In this document: in pieces, positions 54,774 through 64,000 of the stretch | How positions within the stretch are numbered: the first letter of the stretch is position 1 | Layout: each line of letters opens with the position of its first letter | Source of the DNA: Thiocystis violascens | Lineage (GTDB): Bacteria; Pseudomonadota; Gammaproteobacteria; Chromatiales; Chromatiaceae | Reading direction: 5' to 3' | NCBI GenBank assembly: GCA_020721065.1 | Contig: DYNM01000014.1 | Coordinates: 1 to 64,000 of the forward strand | DNA length: 64,000 nucleotides | The notes under the pieces: generated by a model | What the model was told of the DNA's origin: nothing | What the model saw: the letters and a program-made list of their open reading frames with translations, nothing else | The model's database searches: none | Position numbers and translations under genes: made by a program

Positions 54774-55745
54774 ATGTTAAACCGTATCCAACGCTATTTC
54801 AAAACGCTATTGCGACAAGTACCAACAGGTAACGATGGTATCGCACGGATTACCGCCCGCCAAATTTATATTTTACCAACTTCAACTGGCTTGATCTTTG
54901 GTAGCGTCGTGCTGCTGATGTTATTAGGATCGCTCAATTATCAAAACAACCTCGGTTTATTATTCACTTTTTTTCTCGTGGCCATTGGTTTATTGGCGAT
55001 GCACCATGCGTGGTTTAATTTACTACATTTAGCGATTCAAGTGCGCGGAGGTGCCGCAGTATTTGTCGGAGAAATGGCAAGTTTTATAATAACCATCCGC
55101 GCTGAAACGCAACGACCACATTATGACATCAGTATTCATGCTGACACCGCCACATCATTACCGACCAGCGGCGTATTAATTGCTGGTCATCAGCAATCCA
55201 CCATTACCCTCACATTACCCGCTCAACAACGTGGTTTATTGCCGCTCAATTCCGTGCGTATTGCGACCCACCATCCAATGCACCTATTTCGCGCATGGTG
55301 TTACATTTCCACCACTGCTACAACCCTCATTTATCCGCAGCCAACCCCGCACGCGCCGCCACCGGAGACCGATGCGGGCAATGTCAACCGTCCGCAGCAA
55401 CGGCGGCGCAGCTCTGGCGTAGAGGATTATCTCGGTTCGCGCCCATATCGTCCCGGCGATTCACCGCGCCACATTGATTGGAAAGCGGTGGCACGGGAAC
55501 GCGGGCTGGTGGTCAAGCAATTTGGTAGCGATCAGGGGCAAACGTTGTGGTTAGATTGGTCACAACTGCACCTAGCAGACCCAGAATTGCGGTTGAGCGT
55601 ATTGGCGCGGCAGGTGTTGGATGCTAACCACAATGGGGTACGTTTTGGGTTGCGGCTGCCGGGCGGAGTGACTGAACCGCCGGCGCAAGGAGCGGCGCAG
55701 GTACATCGCTGCCTCACCCATTTAGCCCTTTTTAATGGCAGATAA
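54774..55745 (+). CDS. DUF58-domain membrane protein
   Basis: 323 residues. Seen: two transmembrane helices close to the N-terminus (LIFGSVVLLMLLGSLNYQNNLGLLFTFFLVAIGLLAMHHAWF region), a beta-rich middle and the DUF58 signature GVEDYLGSRPYRPGDSPRHIDWKA. Usually encoded with a MoxR ATPase and a transglutaminase protein; here the transglutaminase gene overlaps its end, but no moxR precedes it. Precise role unknown. Confidence 0.88.
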   Translation: MLNRIQRYFKTLLRQVPTGNDGIARITARQIYILPTSTGLIFGSVVLLMLLGSLNYQNNLGLLFTFFLVAIGLLAMHHAWFNLLHLAIQVRGGAAVFVGEMASFIITIRAETQRPHYDISIHADTATSLPTSGVLIAGHQQSTITLTLPAQQRGLLPLNSVRIATHHPMHLFRAWCYISTTATTLIYPQPTPHAPPPETDAGNVNRPQQRRRSSGVEDYLGSRPYRPGDSPRHIDWKAVARERGLVVKQFGSDQGQTLWLDWSQLHLADPELRLSVLARQVLDANHNGVRFGLRLPGGVTEPPAQGAAQVHRCLTHLALFNGR

Positions 55746-57801
55746 TTCCATGATTCCATTTATTAAACGCGCCACACGCCCGCCAATAATCACTACCGAA
55801 CGCGCTGATTCAACGGCGGTGCTCGCGATGAGCATCTTGGTGATAGTGGCTTGTTTACCACTGTTGCGCTTTTTTCACTGGCAAATCACTCTTTTTTTAT
55901 TCTGTATTGCTGCGCTGCGACTCATTAGTTGGCGTTGGCGTGCCGCATTACCACCAACTGGACTGAGGGCAGTATTCACTTTAACGGGTATTGCCAATTG
56001 CCTTTATAGTAATCATACATTAGTTGGTTTAGATGGCGGTGCCGCATTATTAGCAACCATGATGCTGCTAAAACTATTAGAACTGAATACGAAACGTGAT
56101 TTAAGAGTTTTAGCAATTTTAATCGGTTTTTTAGTTGTCATTCAATTTTTATTTGACCAGAGCTTACTGCTGGCACTGTATTGCAGCTTGATTGTTTTTG
56201 GCATGATCACGCTTTTACTTGAACTCAATAGTAGCAATACTGACACTAATGACTGGAAAAATTCGCTGCGTCTTGCCGGTTATTTTTCTATACAAGCATT
56301 ACCGATTATGCTGTGTTTATTTCTACTGTTTCCGCGTTTGAATGCGCCGCTCTGGAATCTCGGTTTAGATTCTGGACAAGCGATGGTTGGCATGAGTGAT
56401 CACATGGAACCAGGCGCAATTAGTGAATTAGCAGTAAGTGGTGAATTAGCATTTCGTGCTCGCTTTGAAGGTGCAATTCCGCCGGTTAATCAACTATATT
56501 GGCGTGGATTAGTGTTATGGAATATGGATGGACGGCGTTGGTCACAGCTTGCTACAACCGGAGCATTTACAACGCAAATTGAGATAATGGAAAAGCCAGT
56601 GCGCTATGACATTATTTTAGAGCCAACGCAACAAAAATGGTTATTTGCGTTAGATGTTCCAGTGACTACTCCGACGACAGCACAACGTAATACTGATTTG
56701 CAATTATTAGCGCCGAATTCTATTGATAAGGTGTACCGCTATTCCGTGCAATCGGTATTCAATTATCGCCTTAATGAACCCTCAGCAGCGCGACGCGCAC
56801 TAGGACTGCAATTGCCATATAATGTCACACCACGAATGCGCGAACTGGTAGCGGGTTGGCGGCAACAAGCAGCTAATGATTGGGAATTAGTGCAACAAGG
56901 ATTAGCATTTTTTAGTCGAGAACAATTTTATTACACGTTGTTGCCGCCGCGTTTAGGATTAAATCCAACAGATGAATTCTTATTTGAAACGCGACAGGGA
57001 TTTTGTGAGCACTATGCCAGTGCTTTTGCGTTATTGATGCGAATTGGTGGCATACCAGCGCGGGTGGTATTAGGTTATCTTGGCGGCGAATTCAATGCGC
57101 TGGGTGGCTATTTAATGGTGTGGCAATCTGATGCTCATGCGTGGGTGGAAGTGTTAATTGCTGAACGTGGTTGGGTGCGTATTGATCCGACAGCAGCAAT
57201 TGATCCGACGCGAATAGATCACGGCAGCGCCTCACAATTACTTAATGCCGGACAATCGGCGCGGTTTCATTTAGATCATACAAATGTATTCGCACAATGG
57301 GCGCGGCAGATTCGCGTATTGGCGGATACTGTAAATGCTGCTTGGCAGAACTGGGTGCTCGATTTTTCAGCACAAGATCAATTGATGCTATTAGAACAAA
57401 TAGGATTTGGCGCGTGGAAAGAATACGGTTTAGCAATACTTATGTTAATAACAGTTGCATTAACATTAGGATTAACAGTGCTAGGGTTATTGCGGCAACG
57501 ACCGCTATTAACGCCGTTAGAAGCGCATTACATGTGCTTTTGTCGGCGTTTAGCGCGTGTTGGTTTGGTGCGACAAACATATGAGGGACCGCGTGATTTT
57601 GGGCAACGAGTAGTTAAAGAACGACCAGAACTTGCCGAATGCGTCAATAGATTTTTAGCGGTATATATTCCAGCGCGGTTTGGTGCCCAGACAAGCGATC
57701 AGCTTGTAAACCAACTTGCGCAATTAATGCGTCATTTTTATCCGCACCAATCACTATTACAGCGGATATTGACCAGATTAAAAAACACTAACAGGATGTA
57801 A
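55735..57801 (+). CDS. TgpA-like transmembrane transglutaminase-fold protein
   Basis: 688 residues from ATG 55735, overlapping the DUF58 gene by 11 bases; ATG 55750 is an alternative. Seen: about six N-terminal transmembrane helices, then a periplasmic transglutaminase-like domain with the Cys-His-Asp set in GFCEHYASAFALLMR, DAHAWVEV and WVRIDPT, one more helix near 560 (YGLAILMLITVALTLGLTVLGLL) and a C-terminal DUF4129 segment. Bacterial members are predicted peptidases or acyl transferases; TgpA is essential in Pseudomonas. Function here inferred from family. Confidence 0.9.
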   Translation: MADNSMIPFIKRATRPPIITTERADSTAVLAMSILVIVACLPLLRFFHWQITLFLFCIAALRLISWRWRAALPPTGLRAVFTLTGIANCLYSNHTLVGLDGGAALLATMMLLKLLELNTKRDLRVLAILIGFLVVIQFLFDQSLLLALYCSLIVFGMITLLLELNSSNTDTNDWKNSLRLAGYFSIQALPIMLCLFLLFPRLNAPLWNLGLDSGQAMVGMSDHMEPGAISELAVSGELAFRARFEGAIPPVNQLYWRGLVLWNMDGRRWSQLATTGAFTTQIEIMEKPVRYDIILEPTQQKWLFALDVPVTTPTTAQRNTDLQLLAPNSIDKVYRYSVQSVFNYRLNEPSAARRALGLQLPYNVTPRMRELVAGWRQQAANDWELVQQGLAFFSREQFYYTLLPPRLGLNPTDEFLFETRQGFCEHYASAFALLMRIGGIPARVVLGYLGGEFNALGGYLMVWQSDAHAWVEVLIAERGWVRIDPTAAIDPTRIDHGSASQLLNAGQSARFHLDHTNVFAQWARQIRVLADTVNAAWQNWVLDFSAQDQLMLLEQIGFGAWKEYGLAILMLITVALTLGLTVLGLLRQRPLLTPLEAHYMCFCRRLARVGLVRQTYEGPRDFGQRVVKERPELAECVNRFLAVYIPARFGAQTSDQLVNQLAQLMRHFYPHQSLLQRILTRLKNTNRM

Positions 57802-57835
57802 TGACAATTATTTGACCTTGTATTACATGCGTCAT

Positions 57836-58273
57836 TCAACGCGACGCCGTTAAGTCAGTGGTGCCTTGACCATGCAAGCTGAACAATAAATCCACTTCCG
57901 ATTCAGTGAGTCCGCATAATTTACGCACTTCTTCACGACGACGTCCTTCGTAAATCAATTGAATTGCTTGCGGATATAAACCCGCATCTACTTCGCGTAA
58001 ACGCATTTCGCTATGTTCATCAGTCAGTCGCTCTAGGGTGCGCTTTACCGTGCTTTGCATTCGCCCATGTGTAATCACATCTTCAGCAATCACTTTCATC
58101 GCCCCATGCAACGCCAATAACGAGTTATCGTGACGATGGAACTCGTTTTTAAGCTCTCGAAGTTGTGTGCGCAAGGCAGCAGTAACGATTAAAGCGCGGA
58201 TTGCAACGACTAAAATCAGGAGGACGAGTAGCAATACGCCCCATTCATACAGTGGGATTTCATAGAATGACAT
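57836..58273 (-). CDS. DUF2802 protein of the chemotaxis operon
   Basis: 145 residues. Seen: one N-terminal transmembrane helix (WGVLLLVLLILVVAIRALIV), a coiled stretch (LRTQLRELKNEFHRHDNSLLAL), and a C-terminal helix-turn-helix-like segment AIQLIYEGRRREEVRKLCGLTESEVDLLFSLHG, which is the DUF2802 domain. The family is usually the last gene of gammaproteobacterial cheA-cheW operons; its task is not established. 36 bases after cheW. Confidence 0.85.
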   Translation of the reverse strand: MSFYEIPLYEWGVLLLVLLILVVAIRALIVTAALRTQLRELKNEFHRHDNSLLALHGAMKVIAEDVITHGRMQSTVKRTLERLTDEHSEMRLREVDAGLYPQAIQLIYEGRRREEVRKLCGLTESEVDLLFSLHGQGTTDLTASR

Positions 58274-58309
58274 GCATGACCAATCATTAAAACGTTGTAC
58301 TGATAAAAA

Positions 58310-58792
58310 CTAATGTTCGCGGATTGCCGCCCATTCATCGTCAGATAGCAATTTATTTAGATCAATCAAAATAGTGAGTTTTTCTTCTTTACTACTCACC
58401 CCAAGAATAAACCGACTGGTTTGATCATTACCAACCGCCGGTGCTGGATCAACTTCATCAGGAGGAATGCTGACTACTTCCGCAACTGAATCAACTAAAA
58501 TCCCAACATTTTGATTATCGACATCAATAATGACAATACGTGAAGCATCATCTGGCGCTCGTTCTGGTAATTGCATCCGCCGCCGTGCATCAATTACCGT
58601 TACTACATCACCGCGTAAGTTAATAATACCCAAAATGTAATCTGGTACCCCAGGAACCGGCGCAATTTCTGTAATTTTCAATACTTCTTGTACCTGCAAA
58701 ACATCAATTGCATAAGTCTCATCTTCTAAACTAAAGGTAACGTAAGATGAAGAATTACTTTTAGAATTAGCTTTATGATCTATTTCGGACAT
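58310..58792 (-). CDS. cheW: Chemotaxis coupling protein CheW
   Basis: 160 residues. CheW links receptors to CheA. Seen: the double SH3-like fold with YVTFSLEDETYAIDVLQVQEVLK, VPDYILGIINLRGDVVTVIDARRRM and ILVDSVAEVVSIPPDEVDPAP. Complete. A parA-type gene and a second CheW-like gene, which often lie between motD and cheW, are absent; 80 bases separate it from motD. Confidence 0.94.
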   Translation of the reverse strand: MSEIDHKANSKSNSSSYVTFSLEDETYAIDVLQVQEVLKITEIAPVPGVPDYILGIINLRGDVVTVIDARRRMQLPERAPDDASRIVIIDVDNQNVGILVDSVAEVVSIPPDEVDPAPAVGNDQTSRFILGVSSKEEKLTILIDLNKLLSDDEWAAIREH

Positions 58793-58872
58793 TGCGGTCG
58801 CATCCTCACAAAAAACGATTGTACAAATGAATTAAAATCAGTGGTTATTGCGTTCCGCTAACAATAGTTTAA

Positions 58873-59748
58873 TCAACGAATTTGACCGACATCATCAGTT
58901 GCTGTTTCATAATCGGCGCGTACACGTTCTGGCGCTGATCCAGAAGTTGATGATGACACGCCCGGCAAAGCAATAATTGCCACACGGCGATTTTGTGCGC
59001 GACCACGTTCAGTGTCATTCTCAGTAATAGGTTGAAATTCTGCATAGCCAATAGCAACCATGCGTTTAGGGTCTACACCATTTTGCGAAAAGAGATTTAC
59101 CACCGTTGCTGCTCGCCCTGATGATAATTCCCAATTCGAGGGATAGACTGGATTTTTAATTGGTAAATTATCGGTATGTCCTTCGACATGGATGCGTGCT
59201 TCACGTTTTGCAAGAACAGCAGCAAGGCTTTTTAATGCTGGACGCGCAGTCAGCTCTAAGGTTGCCGAACCGCTAGAAAACAATAAGTTAGAATTGATAT
59301 TAATTTCAAGCCAATAGGCTTTGCGTGTCATCTGAATCGTGCCATCTTCAATGAGCGTACCAAGCGAAGATTCAATTTCATTTGACATTTCACTAACTTC
59401 TTTAAGAATGCGGGCGCGTTCAGCTGCATCAGCAGCATCTAATGAATCCTCAAAAGCAACTTCAGTGGGCGAAGTAGCATCTTCAATCGGAACCAATAAA
59501 CGTTTTACTTCATCAGGCGATAAATTTGAGGCTAAACTTGGATCACCAACTTGCACTGGATCAAGCGGGACATTAGAGCCAAAAGCTTGCACGAGAGAAT
59601 TGGATAACACTCGATATTTACCAGCATCGACGACTGAAACTGCATACATCACCACAAAAAATGCTAATAATAGTGTCACCAAATCGCCATAGGGAATTGC
59701 CCATGCTTCGTGGTTGCCATGCTCTTCGCATTTATGTCGTCGCGCCAT
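58873..59748 (-). CDS. motD: Flagellar stator protein MotD (MotB family)
   Basis: 291 residues. Seen: a MotB-plug helix WAIPYGDLVTLLLAFFVVMYAV with the proton-accepting aspartate, a linker, and the OmpA-like peptidoglycan-binding domain with INSNLLFSSGSATL and VEGHTDNLPI. As in MotD of Pseudomonas, it anchors the stator. Six bases after motC, so co-translated. Confidence 0.94.
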   Translation of the reverse strand: MARRHKCEEHGNHEAWAIPYGDLVTLLLAFFVVMYAVSVVDAGKYRVLSNSLVQAFGSNVPLDPVQVGDPSLASNLSPDEVKRLLVPIEDATSPTEVAFEDSLDAADAAERARILKEVSEMSNEIESSLGTLIEDGTIQMTRKAYWLEININSNLLFSSGSATLELTARPALKSLAAVLAKREARIHVEGHTDNLPIKNPVYPSNWELSSGRAATVVNLFSQNGVDPKRMVAIGYAEFQPITENDTERGRAQNRRVAIIALPGVSSSTSGSAPERVRADYETATDDVGQIR

Positions 59749-59754
59749 GAAGTG

Positions 59755-60501
59755 TTATTGCCCCTGTAAAAAACCGTTTAATTTATTTTCAATATGACGC
59801 GGATTTTCTCCTTCCGCGATTGATACTAAACCTTCTAACAGCATGGTCTCGTAATTGATACGAGCTTGAATAATGCTTTTAAGCTTGTTAGAAACCGGTA
59901 GAAACAGTAAATTTGCCAAAGCAACACCATAAATTGTCGCTACAAAAGCTGCTGCAATACCATGACCTAATTTACTGGGATCAGCGAGGTTTTGCATCAC
60001 TGCCATTAAACCCATTACTGCGCCAATAATACCCAACGTTGGTGAATAAACACCCATGCTTTCAAATACTTTGGCTCCTTGCAGATCAAAGGCTTCACGG
60101 TTATCTAAATCAGATTCGAGAATTTGCCGCAAAATTATTGGCTCGGTGCCGTCAACCAACAGTTGCAGACCTTTGCGGATATAAGGGTCTTGTTCAGTAT
60201 CCGAAAAATTCTCTAAACCTAACAACCCTTCTTTGCGTGATACCTGCGACCATTCAATAATCCGCGCTACCGTCGCCCGCACATCAAATTTAGGTGGTTT
60301 AAAGACCCATAACACGATTTGGAAGGCGTGTAAAAATGCAGCTTGGCGACTTTGTACGAGTGTTGCTGCTAAGGTACCAATAATGACGATAATAAACGCT
60401 GCGATATTCCATAACGCACCTAAACTACTACCTTTTGCTACTGCGCCACCGAGAATAGCAAAGAGCCCAAAGATAATCCCGATTAGGCTTAAAATATCCA
60501 T
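59755..60501 (-). CDS. motC: Flagellar stator protein MotC (MotA family)
   Basis: 248 residues. Four hydrophobic segments. Seen: LIGIIFGLFAILGGAVAKGSSLGALWN at the start, a cytoplasmic domain with REAFDLQGAKVFESMGVYSPTLGIIGAVMGLM, and HGIAAAFVATIYGVALANLLFLPV in the last helices. Forms the ion channel of the motor with MotD. It starts one base after the cheB stop. Confidence 0.94.
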   Translation of the reverse strand: MDILSLIGIIFGLFAILGGAVAKGSSLGALWNIAAFIIVIIGTLAATLVQSRQAAFLHAFQIVLWVFKPPKFDVRATVARIIEWSQVSRKEGLLGLENFSDTEQDPYIRKGLQLLVDGTEPIILRQILESDLDNREAFDLQGAKVFESMGVYSPTLGIIGAVMGLMAVMQNLADPSKLGHGIAAAFVATIYGVALANLLFLPVSNKLKSIIQARINYETMLLEGLVSIAEGENPRHIENKLNGFLQGQ

Positions 60502-60502
60502 A

Positions 60503-61585
60503 TCAGCAGAAACTCTTTATCAAGGTTGGACCCACATCTTTTAATGCCAAAATGTGATCTGCTAATCCCGCTTCAATAACCGCAGCTGGCATTCCAAATA
60601 CAACTGAACTTGCCGCATCTTGCGCCCACACTTGCGCCCCAAGTTCGCGTAAAGCGCGGGTTCCCTCGCGCCCATCTGCGCCCATACCCGTGAGTACGAC
60701 GGCTAACACCTGTCCTTTTAATGCCGTCACCGCCGAACGAAACGTAATATCAACACTGGGTTTATAAATCGTTCCTGGCGGGCTATCTTGAATGCGGATG
60801 CGCGTTGACGCCCCGCCTTCTAACACCATCTGTTGACCACCCGGGGCGAGCAGAGCGCAACCGGGGTGAAGCACGTCACCGGTCGTGGCTTCGCGCACTT
60901 CAATGTTGCAAAGATTATTAAGACGTTGCGCAAAGGCGGGAGTAAAACTCGCAGGCATGTGTTGCACTAAAATAATCGGCAATGGGAAATTTTTTGGTAA
61001 CTCTTTCAACACATTCTGCAATGCCACCGGTCCACCAGTGGAAGTACCGATCAACACTGCTCGCAACGAATGCAACGGCGTTGCACTCGCCACCGTACGC
61101 GGTGCTGGCGGCGGCGCATCCTCCGACCCACTTACACGATCACGCAACACAGACGTCGCCATGCGTGTGACAGGTTGATGCCGTGTCCGTGCCAGCGCCA
61201 ACGTCCGTACCCGTCGTCGCAGCATGACCTTGGCGGCATCTTCATCCTTCGCAATCTCACTAAATCGCTTCGGCATGAAATCCATTGCACCAGCATCCAA
61301 CGCATCCAGCGTCGCTTGAGCGCCTTCAGTCGTCAGCGTCGAAAACATCAACACCGGACGCGGTGACTCCACCATGATCCGGCGCACGGCAGTAATTCCG
61401 TCCATCACCGGCATCTCAATATCCATCGTTACCACATCAGGTTCTAACCGCTTGACAACCTCCAGCCCTTCTAAACCATTAACCGCTGTACCCACAACCT
61501 CAATGCCAACATCTGCATTGAGAATTTCTACAATCCGGCGGCGAAAAAAACCGGAGTCATCAACGACTACCACGCGCACAGCCAT
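60503..61585 (-). CDS. cheB: Chemotaxis methylesterase/deamidase CheB
   Basis: 360 residues. Seen: an N-terminal receiver domain with the phospho-accepting aspartate in VTMDIEMPVMDG, a linker, and the methylesterase domain with the catalytic serine in LIGTSTGGPVALQ, histidine in ILVQHMPASFTPAF and aspartate in VLTGMGADGREG. It resets receptor methylation after phosphorylation by CheA. Complete. It is separated from cheA by an unusual 414-base gap. Confidence 0.96.
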   Translation of the reverse strand: MAVRVVVVDDSGFFRRRIVEILNADVGIEVVGTAVNGLEGLEVVKRLEPDVVTMDIEMPVMDGITAVRRIMVESPRPVLMFSTLTTEGAQATLDALDAGAMDFMPKRFSEIAKDEDAAKVMLRRRVRTLALARTRHQPVTRMATSVLRDRVSGSEDAPPPAPRTVASATPLHSLRAVLIGTSTGGPVALQNVLKELPKNFPLPIILVQHMPASFTPAFAQRLNNLCNIEVREATTGDVLHPGCALLAPGGQQMVLEGGASTRIRIQDSPPGTIYKPSVDITFRSAVTALKGQVLAVVLTGMGADGREGTRALRELGAQVWAQDAASSVVFGMPAAVIEAGLADHILALKDVGPTLIKSFC

Positions 61586-61999
61586 GACCTAAACTGCTCC
61601 CAAAAATGTGCGCATAAGTGTTTATGCACAACTGGGTCATTCGCTCTCCGTTGATAGTGACATCACTGCAACTGGAGTCCTGGTTGGGCAGTCTCAACCG
61701 AACGGCCAACCCGCGTTGGCAACATCGCGTGTTAATAAACAGTGCGCCCCGGCATGACCGTAAAAGCAATCCTGCTGGTTATCCTTGGGCAGAGTGGCTT
61801 TGCGATTCAATGTTGTTTACACGCGATGGAGCGCGAAACCTTCGCGCCTGTGGATACCATCCACCGATTTATTGTCAGACTGCCAACCCTAAAAAGCAAG
61901 AAAGCACTTTACTGGATATTCCTGATCATCAATATCTGCGACCGCTCCAATAGTGTTGTTGGGTAAGCTAAAATGCACTATAGCGCATACAAAAAACGA
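61586..61999. other. Gap between cheA and cheB with tandem hairpins, no gene recognised
   Basis: 414 bases inside an otherwise tight operon. Two perfect hairpins with three-base loops stand side by side: GCGCGAA-ACC-TTCGCGC (61831-61847) and GTGGAT-ACC-ATCCAC (61850-61864). Short open frames on both strands have no recognisable family or ribosome site. It may be a leader or attenuator for cheB, or a decayed gene. Confidence 0.6.
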
Positions 62000-64000
62000 C
62001 TAAAGTGCCGCAACTGACCGGCTGGCGCGAGAACCGCGTCCACCATAGCCCGGTCGTCCCATCAAACGCAGAAGCTCTGGAATATCAATGATTAACGCGA
62101 TGCCACCATCACCAGTGATAGTAGCTCCAGCTAACCCGGGTACTCCCTGCAAGCCACGTCCCAGTGGTTTAATCACCACCTCCTCCTGTCCAACTAACCC
62201 ATCCACCACTAACCCCACTTTGCGTTGCGCCACATGTACAACCACCACATGCGCTTCAGCTTGCGGCTCAACCAACCGCCCCGGATGTAACCAACGCCCC
62301 ACGTAATACAGCGGCAACGCATGACCGCGCACCATGATCGCTTCTTGATCGTCCACAAAATGACTACGCGTCAAATCCAAATCGAGAATCTCTGATACCG
62401 ACGCCAGCGGAATCGCAAACTGCCGTCCATCTAAAATCACCATCAACGCCGGCAAAATCGCTAACGTCAACGGCAACTTCACCTGCAACTTGGTACCACG
62501 TCCTACTGCCGAATCGATCTCAACCGTGCCATTCAACTGCGCGATGCGGGTCTTCACCACATCCATACCCACGCCGCGCCCGGATACATCCGAAATCTCT
62601 TCTTTGGTTGAAAAGCCCGCCAAGAAAATCAAATTGAACGCATCACGATCTGACAACCGCTCCGCCATCGCTGGCTCCAACAACCCCTTCTCGACCGCTT
62701 TGCGTCGCAGCACCACCGGGTCCATCCCACGCCCATCATCCTGAATAATCAGCGAAATGTGATCACCCTCTTGCGCTGCACCAAGAATAACGGTGCCCTT
62801 GCGCGGCTTACCATTCGCCTCCCGCACCGCCGGCAACTCCACTCCGTGATCGACCGCGTTACGAATCAAATGCACCAACGGATCAGCGAGAGCTTCCACC
62901 AAATTTTTATCTAAATCAGTCTCTTCACCAAAAATCTCCAAATCAATTTCTTTACCGAGACTGCGTGCCAAATCACGCACCACACGCGGAAACCGACTAA
63001 ACACCTTTTTAATCGGCTGCATTCGGGTTTTCATCACCGCCGTTTGCAGATCGGCCGTCACCAGCGCCAACGCCCCAATCGCCTTACCCAGCTCGTCATC
63101 CATCGTACGGGTTCGCAACATGCTCATGCGATTGCGCACCAACACCAGCTCACCAACTAAATTCATAATTTCATCAAGGCGTTGCGTATCTACCCGTACT
63201 GACGTCTCCGCCCCACTTGCAGCCGCTGCATTGCGTGAACTCTTTCCACTCCCACTCGCGGCAGATTCCTCTTTCTCCGCAGAACTCGCCACCGGTTCAG
63301 TCACCACCGGCGCGGGTTTCGGCGGCGGCGCGGGCGCAGCAACGGCTGGAATTGGTTCGGCGACAACCTTCTTATTTCCCTGCAACTGATCAAGCAGAGC
63401 ATCAAATTCTTCCGCAGTGATCAAATCGCCAGAGGTTTCTGCCGCAGCCACAACAGGAACCTCTATCGGCGTAACCACCGGCGTCGTACCCGACATCATA
63501 TCCAGCAACGCCTCAAATTCGGCTTCGGTGATGTCATCCCCAGCATGAACTGTAGGTTCTGTTGCAGCGGTAGGCGCGATGATCACAGGAGGAGGTGGCT
63601 TGGGCGCAACAGGCGTTGGTGCAGGTTTAGGCGGCGTGCTCACATCGCCCGGCACCGCCAATCGCGCTAAATCAGCGACCAACTGCTCGGGAGCGGGTTC
63701 CGGCTCATGTCCAGATTTCAGATCACCAAACATCACGTTCAGCACATCAAGAACCCGTAACACGGTATCCATTAAAAATGGTTCAATTTTGCGCTGATTA
63801 TTGCGCAACAAATTAAACACATCTTCAGCGTGATGACAGACAACCACCAACGCATTGAGATTCAAAAAACCAGCACCACCTTTAATGGTGTGGAAACTGC
63901 GGAACACCGCATTTAATAAATCACGATCCTCAGGATTTTGCTCAAGGTCAATCAATTGTTCATTCAGTGCTTCGAGCAACTCTCCGGCTTCAACCAGAAA
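62000..64000 (-). CDS. cheA: Chemotaxis histidine kinase CheA, 5' end outside window
   Basis: 666 codons visible; the frame runs through the window edge (FLVEAGE before LLEALNEQ), so some N-terminal codons are missing. Seen: HPt domain with the phospho-accepting histidine in FRSFHTIKGGAGFLN, two repeated EFEALLDMM / EFDALLDQL peptides in the linker, the dimerisation region TQRLDEIMNLVGELVLVRNRM, ATPase domain with HLIRNAVDHGVE, IQDDGRGMDP and GRGVGMDVV, and a C-terminal CheW-like domain ending GRPGYGGRGSRASRSVAAL. It phosphorylates CheB and CheY. First visible gene of the operon. Confidence 0.96.
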   Translation of the reverse strand, partial: FLVEAGELLEALNEQLIDLEQNPEDRDLLNAVFRSFHTIKGGAGFLNLNALVVVCHHAEDVFNLLRNNQRKIEPFLMDTVLRVLDVLNVMFGDLKSGHEPEPAPEQLVADLARLAVPGDVSTPPKPAPTPVAPKPPPPVIIAPTAATEPTVHAGDDITEAEFEALLDMMSGTTPVVTPIEVPVVAAAETSGDLITAEEFDALLDQLQGNKKVVAEPIPAVAAPAPPPKPAPVVTEPVASSAEKEESAASGSGKSSRNAAAASGAETSVRVDTQRLDEIMNLVGELVLVRNRMSMLRTRTMDDELGKAIGALALVTADLQTAVMKTRMQPIKKVFSRFPRVVRDLARSLGKEIDLEIFGEETDLDKNLVEALADPLVHLIRNAVDHGVELPAVREANGKPRKGTVILGAAQEGDHISLIIQDDGRGMDPVVLRRKAVEKGLLEPAMAERLSDRDAFNLIFLAGFSTKEEISDVSGRGVGMDVVKTRIAQLNGTVEIDSAVGRGTKLQVKLPLTLAILPALMVILDGRQFAIPLASVSEILDLDLTRSHFVDDQEAIMVRGHALPLYYVGRWLHPGRLVEPQAEAHVVVVHVAQRKVGLVVDGLVGQEEVVIKPLGRGLQGVPGLAGATITGDGGIALIIDIPELLRLMGRPGYGGRGSRASRSVAAL

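Noticed and set aside
61745..61870. Cyclic-di-GMP-I riboswitch-like piece on the minus strand (CGCAAAGCC followed by a GCCGGG segment)
   Set aside because: The conserved GGCAAACC half and a proper P2 stem with GNRA loop are missing, and the segments do not pair as in the known fold. A short-motif match is not enough.
61618..61966. Small open frames on the plus strand in the cheA-cheB gap
   Set aside because: No family similarity, no clear ribosome site, and codon use unlike neighbouring genes.

Overview
The window looks like a chromosomal segment of a gram-negative, flagellated gammaproteobacterium, most likely a purple sulfur bacterium (Chromatiales) or close relative. Supporting signs are gammaproteobacterial core genes (lpxC, lptE, rdgC, holA, a dcw cell-division cluster, the cheA-cheB-motC-motD-cheW-DUF2802 order) and a PucC/LhaA-type transporter of the bacteriochlorophyll-delivery MFS family, which is otherwise tied to anoxygenic phototrophs. 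No rRNA, tRNA, prophage, full-length insertion sequence or CRISPR array was recognised. Genus-level placement is inference.

Layout. 1-1.7 kb (minus): the start of a glycogen-debranching-type glucosidase running off the edge, an alpha/beta hydrolase and a small FliT-like protein. 1.8-10.3 kb (plus): miaA, a SOUL-family protein, a DUF938 methyltransferase, a YgiQ radical-SAM protein, leuS-lptE and holA. 10.3-18.1 kb (minus): a glycosyltransferase, a metallo-beta-lactamase-fold hydrolase, an encapsulated-ferritin homologue, a UbiB/ABC1 kinase, a DUF3365 haem protein, the PucC-like transporter and an orphan hydrogenase/NuoCD-like large subunit. 18.2-24 kb: an asparagine-synthase-like enzyme, an unknown gene, a lytic transglycosylase, nth, a RelE-type toxin-antitoxin pair and a class V aminotransferase. 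24.1-31.3 kb: pseudopilin and assembly genes gspHIJKL, relA, hypA and moeB.

31.3-38.4 kb is the most unusual part: a hybrid histidine kinase followed by two tandem copies of a cassette made of an outer-membrane barrel protein and a very short PstS-like periplasmic protein. Two MITE-like repeats with matching terminal inverted repeats flank the kinase and the first cassette. znuC-znuB follow.

40-53 kb (mostly minus) is a partial dcw cluster: corC-like, ftsW, murG, murC, murB, ddl, ftsQ, ftsA, ftsZ, lpxC, with dciA and an M23 peptidase beyond it. 53-57.8 kb carries rdgC, a beta-carbonic anhydrase and a DUF58/transglutaminase pair. 57.8-64 kb (minus) is a chemotaxis/flagellar stator operon entered through a truncated cheA.

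Three repeat systems run through the segment: a short G/C-tract repeat that sits in frame inside three genes (debranching enzyme, leuS, murG) and once between genes; heptanucleotide ACTGACA repeats at gene edges, which supply the stop codons of gspL, hypA and murG; and the MITE-like elements, which carry those heptamers internally.
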